Notes under the pieces: generated by a model | The model's input: the letters and a program-made list of their open reading frames with translations, nothing else | What the model was told of the DNA's origin: nothing | Databases searched by the model: none | Made by a program: the position numbers and the translations under genes | Assembly (NCBI GenBank): GCA_023135195.1 | Contig: JAGLTQ010000100.1 | Location: forward strand, 43,618 to 107,617 | From: Gammaproteobacteria bacterium | GTDB taxonomy: Bacteria > Pseudomonadota > Gammaproteobacteria > UBA6429 > Thiohalophilaceae | Direction: 5' to 3' | Length of the DNA: 64,000 bases | Shown: piece by piece, positions 56,856-64,000 of the stretch | How positions within the stretch are numbered: the stretch's first letter is position 1 | Layout of the letters: every line of letters starts with the position of its first letter

Positions 56856-57899
56856 ATGAACAATGAATGGAAAAAAATTCTCTTAAGTAATAATGCAACT
56901 ATAGAGAATAATACGGTCAAAAATTTTGGTCTTTCAATAGAAGAAGAGCAAGCGGCTTATTCAAATATGATTCTTGCAGATCTGAGTCATTATTCTTTAC
57001 TCGAAGCAAGTGGCGATGATGTTGTAGATTTCCTGCAAGGTCAGCTAACTAACGATATAAAACTTGTCACTGAAGACATAGGTCAGCTCAGCGCTTACTG
57101 TAATCCTAAAGGTAGAATACTGGCAAACTTCAGAATATTTAAACGTAATGATCATTATTTCTTGCGCATGCGTTCAGATATTAGTGAAGCAACAATAAAG
57201 CGATTACGTATGTTCGTCATGCGTAGTAAAGTTGAGCTTGTTAATAAAAGTGATGAACTATGTCGTATCGGCATAGCAGGACTCAATGCTACAAAGAATC
57301 TCTCAAGTTTATTTAAGAATATTCCTGAAAATACTGATGAATCTTTGACCGAAAATGACATCAGCATCATTAAATTGCCCGGTACGTTACCTCGCTATGA
57401 GGCTCACGGGCCCTTTAATAAGATTAAAGGGCTTTGGGAAAACCTACACAAAGAAGCTGTACTGATTGGAGAAAATAGCTGGAATTTACTGACAATTCGT
57501 GCCGCTATCCCCGAAATTGTCTCGGAAACAGTTGAAGCCTTTGTTCCTCAAATGGTCAATCTCCAGGCAATTAACAGCCTTAGTTTCACAAAAGGCTGTT
57601 ATCCAGGACAGGAAGTTGTTGCCCGTATGCATTATTTAGGCAAACTTAAACGACGACTGTACATTGGCGCAGTCAAAGGCGACACATTGCCTGTATCAGG
57701 ACAATCAATTATGACTAGCAACGAAAATGAAGAAAAGGCGGGCCAGGTAGTCACCGCTAGCTGGTCAAAAGATAAAAACATTGAGATTTTAGCGGTTCTT
57801 CAAATTGAAAAAGCGGAAAAAGAAGTACTTCATGTTGAATCCGATACTGGCTCTACAATTGAACTCGTTGATTTGCCCTACAGCCTGGAAAAAGAGTAA
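56856..57899 (+). CDS. ygfZ: folate-binding protein YgfZ
   Basis: 347 residues. GcvT-like fold with FLQGQLTNDIK, the YCNPKGRILANF stretch, and the YgfZ hallmark KGCYPGQEVVARMHYLGKLKRR with its conserved Cys. It helps maintain iron-sulfur enzymes, which fits the neighbouring sdh operon. Confidence 0.95.
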   Translation: MNNEWKKILLSNNATIENNTVKNFGLSIEEEQAAYSNMILADLSHYSLLEASGDDVVDFLQGQLTNDIKLVTEDIGQLSAYCNPKGRILANFRIFKRNDHYFLRMRSDISEATIKRLRMFVMRSKVELVNKSDELCRIGIAGLNATKNLSSLFKNIPENTDESLTENDISIIKLPGTLPRYEAHGPFNKIKGLWENLHKEAVLIGENSWNLLTIRAAIPEIVSETVEAFVPQMVNLQAINSLSFTKGCYPGQEVVARMHYLGKLKRRLYIGAVKGDTLPVSGQSIMTSNENEEKAGQVVTASWSKDKNIEILAVLQIEKAEKEVLHVESDTGSTIELVDLPYSLEKE

Positions 57900-57985
57900 A
57901 AATATATTCAATATTTTTCTTAATCTGCCGATAACTATTGCAAATGTAGCCAATAATCTAAATGACAAGACATAAAGGATAGAAA

Positions 57986-58828
57986 ATGGACGCCGCAGCA
58001 GAAGAGAAATTCCTCGATAAATTATTAGATGATCTTGAGAACGATAAGCTTATTCTGCCTACCCTTCCAGAAGTTGCTCTTAGAGTTCGAGATACATTGG
58101 AAGATGAAAATTCTTCACTCCTTGATGTAGCAAAAATCATTACGAGTGATGCTGCACTTTCAGCACGAATGATTCAGGTCTCAAACAGCCCATTGCTACG
58201 TGCAGCTAATCCTATTGAGTCGGTCGAAGCTGCTGTTACCCGTATGGGTAGTAATATGATTCGTAACCTGGTTACCAGCATGGTAATGGAGCAAATGTTC
58301 CAGGCCACCTCTGATGTGACCGATAAACGCTTACGCAAAATATGGGAACACTCTACAGAAGTGGCTGCAATTGCGCATGCTCTTGCCAGCCAATTTACAA
58401 AATTACAACCCGAGCAGGCAATGCTTGCTGGCTTGATACACGATATTGGTGCCCTGCCGATATTGACCCGGGCAGAAGACCATCCTGAATTATTAGAAGA
58501 TGAGGCAACTCTGGATCGTATTATTGAGAGTGTTCACTCGACCATTGGTGCAGAAATTTTACGTAAGTGGAATTTCCCGGAAGAACTTATTGCCGTTGCT
58601 GAACAACACGAAGATTTGGAGCATAACTCTGAGAATGGCCCTGATTACGTAGATGTCGTAATTGTTGCTAATCTCCAAAGCCTCATTGATAGCAATCATC
58701 GACACACTAAAATCGACTGGAATACAGTTCCTGCATTTTCAAAATTAGGTCTTCAGGCAGATGTAAGTGTCGTTGATATGGATGAAACAAATGCCAATAT
58801 TGAAGCAGCACGAGCCGCTTTAAGTTAA
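57986..58828 (+). CDS. HDOD domain protein
   Basis: 280 residues. HDOD pattern: LPTLPEVALRVRDTLED, SDAALSARMIQVSNSPLLR, AVTRMGSNMIRNLVTSM, and the degenerate HD site LAGLIHDIGALPIL. Members are signalling proteins related to HD-GYP but without clear catalytic activity; function here unknown. Single gene on the plus strand between ygfZ and a repeat-rich gap. Confidence 0.9.
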   Translation: MDAAAEEKFLDKLLDDLENDKLILPTLPEVALRVRDTLEDENSSLLDVAKIITSDAALSARMIQVSNSPLLRAANPIESVEAAVTRMGSNMIRNLVTSMVMEQMFQATSDVTDKRLRKIWEHSTEVAAIAHALASQFTKLQPEQAMLAGLIHDIGALPILTRAEDHPELLEDEATLDRIIESVHSTIGAEILRKWNFPEELIAVAEQHEDLEHNSENGPDYVDVVIVANLQSLIDSNHRHTKIDWNTVPAFSKLGLQADVSVVDMDETNANIEAARAALS

Positions 58829-58837
58829 TTACTCATT

Positions 58838-58983
58838 AAGATAATGTTATTCAGTTAAGAATGTAGGTACGAATCATAGTGCCCCACATCAGAAATATAT
58901 GAGAGGGTATTATTCGTACGCTAATTTAAAAATCAACTAATAAAGTTGCTGCAAACACCGCGTTCGAATAAATTCGAACCTAC
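58838..58983. repeat. palindromic repeat block after the HDOD gene
   Basis: Starts with AAGATAATGTTATTCAGTTA, a sequence that recurs in the next element, followed by GTAGGTACGAATCATAG and ending with the palindrome GTTCGAATAAATTCGAAC (58962-58979) plus CTAC. This is REP-like material; it occupies the first part of a 513-bp gene-free gap. Confidence 0.5.
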
Positions 58984-58986
58984 AAA

Positions 58987-59127
58987 AAAGCATCCTTAAA
59001 AGATAATGCCATTCAGTTAGGAGCATAAAAATTAAAAATCAGTTCCCTCCCCCTAATCCCCCTCCCTGAGGGAGGGGGAATAAAAGCAAATCCTTAACTG
59101 AACAGCATTATCCTTAAAGGATGCTTT
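58987..59127. repeat. inverted-repeat element with GC-rich inner palindrome
   Basis: Arms of about 36 bp: AAAGCATCCTTAAAAGATAA at the left and, inverted, AAAGCATCCTTTAAGGATAA at the right, matching on through CATTCAGTTA. Inside is CCCCCTCCCT / AGGGAGGGGG (59058-59078), a perfect 10-bp palindrome around one base. Non-coding, 141 bp. Confidence 0.8.
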
Positions 59128-59160
59128 CTTATTTCTGCATATTTTATTGGAGTTAACCCC

Positions 59161-59355
59161 CAGGGCGCACCTTAGAAATCTCTTCGAGCTTTCATTCAGC
59201 ATGACCCAAGCCTTAATCTTCGATTAAGCTTCTGGCCGCACCCCAAGAGTACTTCTTCGGCTTGAATGCTTTCAAGGCTCAGGGCGCACCTCAGAAATCT
59301 CTTCGAGCTTTCATCCAGCATGACCCAAGCTTAATCTCTGTTTAAGCTTCTGGCC
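59161..59355. repeat. direct repeat of the lysS 3' end
   Basis: Two copies of about 76 bp, 59161-59237 and 59280-59355, share CAGGGCGCACC, AGAAATCTCTTCGAGCTTTC, CAGCATGACCCAAG and end AAGCTTCTGGCC. The second copy includes the last three codons and the stop of lysS, so the first looks like a duplicated gene tail. Each carries a small hairpin (59212-59228; AAGCTTAA/TTAAGCTT at 59327-59349) that could act in transcript ending. Confidence 0.7.
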
Positions 59356-60853
59356 TCATATGCGGGAAGAGTAATACATCGCGTATTGAAGGAGAGTCTG
59401 TAAACAACATCACTAAACGATCGATACCGATACCCTCACCTGCTGTAGGTGGCATGCCGTGTTCAAGAGCAGTGATGTAATCTTGATCAAAAAACATGGC
59501 TTCATCGTCGCCGGCTTCTTTTTCTTCTACTTGCGCTTTAAAGCGTTCTGCTTGATCTTCGGCATCGTTAAGCTCTGAGAAACCATTGGCAATTTCACGA
59601 CCACCAACAAAGAATTCAAAACGATCGGTTACAAATGGATCTTCATCATTACGACGAGCAAGTGGTGAAACCTCAGTTGGATAAGCGGTAATAAAAGTTG
59701 GATTCATTAAACGATGTTCAACGGTTTTTTCAAATATTTCAATTTGAACCTTACCTAAACCATATCCATCTTTAAGTGGAATACCCAAGCGTTCAGCAAT
59801 AGCTCGCGCTTTTGTCGCATCGTCTAACTCTGCTTCCGTAATATCATCATTAAAGTGAAGAATAGATTCTTTAATCGTCATACGATCAAATGGCTTACCA
59901 AAATCATAAACATCGCCTTGATAGTCAATCTTGGTTTTGCCCACTACGTTCTCAGCAATTGAACGCAGCATTTCTTCGGTGATATCCATCAAATCGTTAT
60001 AATCCGCATAGGCTTCATAAAATTCGATCATGGTAAATTCTGGATTATGACGCGTTGATAAACCTTCATTACGGAAGTTACGATTTATTTCGAAGACACG
60101 TTCAAAACCACCAACCACTAAACGCTTTAAATAAAGTTCAGGCGCGATACGTAAAAACAAATCCATATCTAATGCATTATGATAGGTTGTAAACGGACGT
60201 GCAGTTGCACCACCGGGGATTACTTGCATCATGGGTGTTTCAACCTCTAAGAAATCTTTTTTCGTTAAGAACTCACGGATATGCGCAACAATTTTTGAGC
60301 GCATAATAAAGGTGTTACGAGAGTCTTCATTCATAATCAAATCAAGATAACGTTGACGGTAACGTGTTTCCTGATCGGTTACGCCTTTGAATTTTTCAGG
60401 CAATGGGCGTAATGATTTTGTTAATAAACGAATACTATCTAACTTAACCGATAGTTCACCTTTATTGGTTTTCATTAGAATACCTTCGCCACCAATAATG
60501 TCGCCGATATCCCATTTCTTAAACTGTTCGTTATATATACCTTCAGGTAAATCATCACGAGCAATATAAAACTGAATTCGACCTGACATATCTTGTACAG
60601 TGGCGAAGCTGGCTTTACCCATCACACGTTTAAGCATCATACGACCTGCAACGCTAACACGAATATTTAACTCGGCAATTTCTTCTTTATCTTTTTCACC
60701 ATACTCAGCCTGTAACTCACCCGCCATAACATTACGACGAAAATCATTAGGAAAGGTGATGTCATCTGATTCACGAATGCCGGCTAACTTCTGACGGCGT
60801 TCAGCGATTAATTTGTTTTCATCTACGGGTTGTTGTTCAGTTTTATCGTTCAT
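59342..60853 (-). CDS. lysS: lysyl-tRNA synthetase
   Basis: 503 residues. N-terminal OB anticodon-binding domain, class II motif 1 ([17 protein letters not shown]), motif 2 ([23 protein letters not shown]) and motif 3 ([13 protein letters not shown]). Attaches lysine to tRNA. The 204-bp space to prfB contains an inverted-repeat element, so co-transcription with prfB is uncertain. Confidence 0.98.
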   Translation of the reverse strand: MNDKTEQQPVDENKLIAERRQKLAGIRESDDITFPNDFRRNVMAGELQAEYGEKDKEEIAELNIRVSVAGRMMLKRVMGKASFATVQDMSGRIQFYIARDDLPEGIYNEQFKKWDIGDIIGGEGILMKTNKGELSVKLDSIRLLTKSLRPLPEKFKGVTDQETRYRQRYLDLIMNEDSRNTFIMRSKIVAHIREFLTKKDFLEVETPMMQVIPGGATARPFTTYHNALDMDLFLRIAPELYLKRLVVGGFERVFEINRNFRNEGLSTRHNPEFTMIEFYEAYADYNDLMDITEEMLRSIAENVVGKTKIDYQGDVYDFGKPFDRMTIKESILHFNDDITEAELDDATKARAIAERLGIPLKDGYGLGKVQIEIFEKTVEHRLMNPTFITAYPTEVSPLARRNDEDPFVTDRFEFFVGGREIANGFSELNDAEDQAERFKAQVEEKEAGDDEAMFFDQDYITALEHGMPPTAGEGIGIDRLVMLFTDSPSIRDVLLFPHMRPEA

Positions 60854-60880
60854 ATTCTTTTCTCAAATATCAAAAAATTT

Positions 60881-61047
60881 ACCACTGGGAACACGGGGAT
60901 CACAGGGAATGAAATCACTTCATACATATATACTCTGCCATTGCGAGAAATAGCACGGCTATCTCTCATTAACATCCATCAATCATGTAGATTGCTTACA
61001 TTATTTTATAAAAATTTATCCCCCGTGAACCCAGTGTTCCCAGTGGT
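60881..61047. repeat. inverted-repeat element between prfB and lysS
   Basis: Arms of about 28 bp: ACCACTGGGAACACGGGGAT at the left; at the right, inverted, ACCACTGGGAACACTGGGTT. 167 bp, AT-rich interior, non-coding. Confidence 0.75.
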
Positions 61048-61057
61048 TAATTCTCTT

Positions 61058-62156
61058 TTATAATCCGCTTTTCAAGCTGGCTTCAATAAACATATTTAAA
61101 CCACCATCAAGCACTGCTTGAGTATTACTGGTTTCAATGTTTGTTCTTAAATCTTTAATACGTGACTGATCCAGCACATAAGATCGGATCTGACTGCCCC
61201 AGCCGATATCTGTTTTACTGTCTTCCATCACCCGCTTTTCTGCATTTTGTTTTTGCAATTCAAATTCATATAGCTTTGATTTGAGTTGCTTCATCGCATT
61301 ATCTTTATTTTGATGCTGCGAGCGACCGCTTTGACACTGTACCACGATACCTGAAGGTTCATGAGTTAAACGAACCGCTGAATCGGTCTTATTAACATGC
61401 TGTCCACCTGCACCACTGGCTCGATAAGTATCAATACGTAAATCAGATGGGTTAATTTCAACTTCAATATTATCGTCTACTTCAGGTGAAACAAAAACAG
61501 AGGCAAATGAGGTGTGACGGCGATTACCTGAATCAAAAGGTGATTTTCGTACTAAACGATGTACACCTGTTTCGGTGCGTAACCAGCCAAAAGCATATTC
61601 ACCGGTAAATTTAATGGTAGCACTTTTGATACCTGCAACTTCACCTGACGATGCTTCAACAAGCTCAGTCTTAAAACTGTTACTTTCACCCCATCGAAGA
61701 TACATTCGTAGGATCATTTCAGCCCAATCTTGTGCTTCTGTACCCCCCGATCCAGACTGAATATCCAGGAAGGCATTATTCGCATCCATTGGGCCAGAAA
61801 ACATGCGTTTAAATTCGAGCTGCTCAAGAGATTTTTCTTTACCATCTAACTCTGTCGTAACCGATTGAACGGTCTCTTCATCGTCTTCTTCGGCTGCTAA
61901 TTCAAGTAATTCTGACGCATCTACAAGGCTGGCATCCAGTTCATCAATAATATGAACGATTTTTTCAAGAGTAACGCGTTCGCGACCCAATTCTTGGGCG
62001 CGCTCAGGATTATCCCAAACAGTCGGTTCTTCGAGTTCCCGAATAACCTCGGCTAATTGTTCTTGCTTGGCCTCATAGTCAAAGATACCCCCTCAGGATG
62101 TCAGTACGACCCTGAAAATCTTTGATTCGAGTTTTGATTGGCTGGATTTCTAACAT
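61058..62156 (-). CDS. prfB: peptide chain release factor 2, with programmed +1 frameshift
   Basis: The first frame runs from the ATG at 62156 for 25 codons ([14 protein letters not shown]...ILRGYL) to CTT TGA at 62084-62079. A Shine-Dalgarno-like AGGGGG (62093-62088) lies just before. A +1 slip reads GAC next and continues in the frame to 61058, giving 365 residues, the normal RF2 length. The RF2 body has [20 protein letters not shown] and the [12 protein letters not shown] region. RF2 reads UGA and UAA and so controls its own synthesis through the in-frame UGA. Confidence 0.97.
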
Positions 62157-62250
62157 ACTAAAACCTTAAAAATAAAGGCCGAATTCTACCTTAAAACGGT
62201 ATTCCATGTCATTGTGGGAACCGAAAAGGGTAGAGGAAATTATTAACATC

Positions 62251-62447
62251 AGCATCGCTGAAGCCCGACCTACATTAAACCCCCTGACTTTTGTAGGTCG
62301 GCTTTCAAGCCGACGCCGCGCTACAATAAATGAACAGTATTAAATCATCTTCAATATATCTAAAAACAACTTTTTTTGATCTATTGTGGTTAATAAAAGG
62401 ATTGTATGAATAACTTACCGTAGCGTCGGGCTGAAGCCCGACCTACA
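62251..62447. repeat. cluster of three REP-like palindromes
   Basis: The 305-bp gap between prfB and recJ holds units at 62251-62274, 62292-62325 and 62421-62447. The last contains the perfect palindrome GTCGGGCT-GA-AGCCCGAC followed by CTACA. The units alternate in orientation and belong to the same family as 22259-22414. Confidence 0.75.
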
Positions 62448-62461
62448 ATTAGAGCCGGGAA

Positions 62462-64000
62462 TTAATACGGCTCTATATGCTCAACCATCAGCTGTAAACT
62501 TTTATTACCGCGAAATGCATTTACATCCAATCGGTATGCTACTTTTGCCTGTTTTACATCAGCAGACCAATTTTCATCCGTTACATTAAAGGCAATTGCG
62601 TCAATTTCTACTTGAGAACCTTCTGGCTGTAATGACAGTTTTAAATGTTTCTCACCAACAATACGTTTGTTAACAATGCGAAATACACCATCAAATACAG
62701 GCTCAGGAAAAGTTTGTCCCCAAGGTCCTGCAAAACGTAATTCTTCGGCAGTTGTCATACTAAATTCAGCGGAGTGTAATTCGCCATCACTCATGATCAC
62801 GCCATGTAAGTCATCTTCATTTAGATGACGACGTACTTCTTCATCAAAGGTTTTAATAAATAACTCATAATCATTTTCTGCAATAGTTAAACCTGCAGCC
62901 ATTGCATGACCACCAAATTTTGTAATTAAACCTGGATTTTGAGATGCGACCGCATCTAAGGCATCACGTAAATGAAAACCTTTTATTGAACGTCCAGACC
63001 CTTTCAACATAGCATCATCCGTTTTTGCAAAAACTATAACCGGACGATTCCACTGATCTTTAATCCTGGAAGCAATTATTCCCACAACGCCTTCGTGAAA
63101 ATTTTCATCAAACAAGCATAAACCAAAAGGTAGGTTTTTATTCTCATCTAGGTGCATACCATCCAATATTTTCATAGCTTGCTCTTTCATATCTGCTTCA
63201 ATGTCACGACGCGCATAATTAATTTCATCTAACTGCTGTGCAATACCACGAGCTTCGACAAGGTCATCACTCAACAAACAATCAATACCTAACGACATGT
63301 CATCCAAACGTCCTGCCGCATTTAGTCGTGGTGCAATAGCAAAACCAAAATCACTTGCTATCAATCGCTCACCTTCTCTTCCAGCAACATCAATTAATGC
63401 TTTAATACCTGCTCGAACTTTTCCTGAGCGGATACGTGCCAGGCCTTGTGAAACAAAGATACGGTTGTTGTAATCAAGAGGAACAACATCTGCAACTGTA
63501 CCCAATGCAACTAAATCTAATAGTTCAGCTAAATTAGGTTCAGGCAAGTTTTGTTCAACAAACCAATTCTGTTCTCGTAATAAAGAACGTAACGCCAGCA
63601 TGACATAAAAGATAACCCCAACACCCGCTAACATTTTACTGGGAAAATTATCGCCGGGTTGATTGGGATTAACTATCGCATCGGCAACAGGTAATGTTTT
63701 TGCAGGTAAATGATGATCGGTAACAATAACAGTAAGATTAAAATCTTTTGCAGTCTTAACCCCCTCTATACTTGAAATGCCATTATCAACGGTAATAATA
63801 ATATCCGGATTAAAACGCTCTACCGCAACTTTAACAATTTCAGGCGTTAAACCATAGCCATATTCAAATCGGTTTGGCACAAGGAACTCGACCTTTTTCG
63901 CCCCCATGCTGTATAACGCTTTAACAGCAACAGTCGTACTTGTTGCTCCATCCACATCAAAATCACCAACAATGACAATTGTTAATTCATTTTTAATGGC
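62462..64000 (-). CDS. recJ: single-stranded-DNA exonuclease RecJ, 5'-truncated by the window edge
   Basis: 513 residues are visible; the frame runs past base 64000, so the true start is outside. DHH phosphoesterase motif I is IVIVGDFDVDGATS at the visible start, then VDNGISS, TDHHLP, and the DHHA1-type FGGHAMAAGLTI. The C-terminal OB region ends RGNKSLQLMVEHIEP. 5'-3' exonuclease in mismatch repair and recombination. Placed upstream of prfB and lysS as in Escherichia coli. Confidence 0.96.
   Translation of the reverse strand, partial: AIKNELTIVIVGDFDVDGATSTTVAVKALYSMGAKKVEFLVPNRFEYGYGLTPEIVKVAVERFNPDIIITVDNGISSIEGVKTAKDFNLTVIVTDHHLPAKTLPVADAIVNPNQPGDNFPSKMLAGVGVIFYVMLALRSLLREQNWFVEQNLPEPNLAELLDLVALGTVADVVPLDYNNRIFVSQGLARIRSGKVRAGIKALIDVAGREGERLIASDFGFAIAPRLNAAGRLDDMSLGIDCLLSDDLVEARGIAQQLDEINYARRDIEADMKEQAMKILDGMHLDENKNLPFGLCLFDENFHEGVVGIIASRIKDQWNRPVIVFAKTDDAMLKGSGRSIKGFHLRDALDAVASQNPGLITKFGGHAMAAGLTIAENDYELFIKTFDEEVRRHLNEDDLHGVIMSDGELHSAEFSMTTAEELRFAGPWGQTFPEPVFDGVFRIVNKRIVGEKHLKLSLQPEGSQVEIDAIAFNVTDENWSADVKQAKVAYRLDVNAFRGNKSLQLMVEHIEPY

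Noticed and set aside
61058..62156. prfB as a broken gene because of the internal TGA
   Set aside because: The stop sits in the standard frameshift signal and both frames match RF2, so the gene is functional.
1..64000. CRISPR arrays, tRNA or rRNA genes, intact insertion sequences
   Set aside because: The repeats seen are palindromic or paired elements without regular spacers, and no cloverleaf, rRNA or transposase sequence was recognised by reading.

Overview
The window is a low-GC gammaproteobacterial chromosome segment. Three conserved clusters point to that class: rpoE-rseA-rseB-rseC-degP-glutaredoxin-lepA-lepB-DUF4845-rnc-era-recO-pdxJ-acpS, sdhCDAB-sdhE-ygfX, and exbB-exbD-msbA-lpxK-Trm112. 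Genus cannot be decided from the sequence alone. A secreted DsrE-like protein hints at sulfur metabolism but proves nothing.

Left end (1-7.3 kb): an accessory island of three co-directional genes. Two are paralogous TIR / transmembrane / beta-propeller proteins, the first cut by the window edge. The third is a soluble protein with a cyclic-nucleotide-binding domain and an unrecognised C-terminal half. Positive-inside topology and locally paired cysteines suggest that the propellers are periplasmic and the TIR domains cytoplasmic. The second TIR keeps the glutamate expected of NAD-cleaving TIRs; the first has glutamine there. This is the best candidate in the window for an undescribed signalling or defence system. 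It lies exactly where kdsB usually follows the Trm112 gene.

7.3-18.7 kb: envelope and housekeeping genes. These are lipid A and inner-membrane energisation (lpxK, msbA, exbBD), DNA uptake (comEC), a DUF2062 protein, succinyl-CoA synthetase (sucCD) and lipoprotein release (lolD with one LolC/E-type permease). 18.7-22.4 kb holds small exported proteins (a conserved 96-aa protein, a lipoprotein, a membrane-anchored retropepsin-like protease, an outer-membrane barrel, a DsrE-like protein) with repeats between them. 22.5-39.5 kb holds mfd, a large hybrid histidine kinase with two periplasmic solute-binding domains, SirB2, a deformylase, csiV, a purine-salvage pair, MscS, nagZ, an L,D-transpeptidase, a CYTH phosphatase, rlmD and cysM. 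39.5-64 kb holds an orphan HPt protein, the large era/lep/rpoE cluster, nadB, the succinate dehydrogenase operon, ygfZ, an HDOD protein, lysS, prfB with its programmed frameshift, and recJ (cut by the window edge).

The intergenic spaces are unusually rich in short non-coding inverted-repeat elements. One family of about 200 bp is present twice. Five other single-copy elements have long inverted termini, and there are clusters of REP-like palindromes and a duplicated lysS 3' end. No tRNA, rRNA, CRISPR array, intact insertion sequence or integrase gene was recognised.
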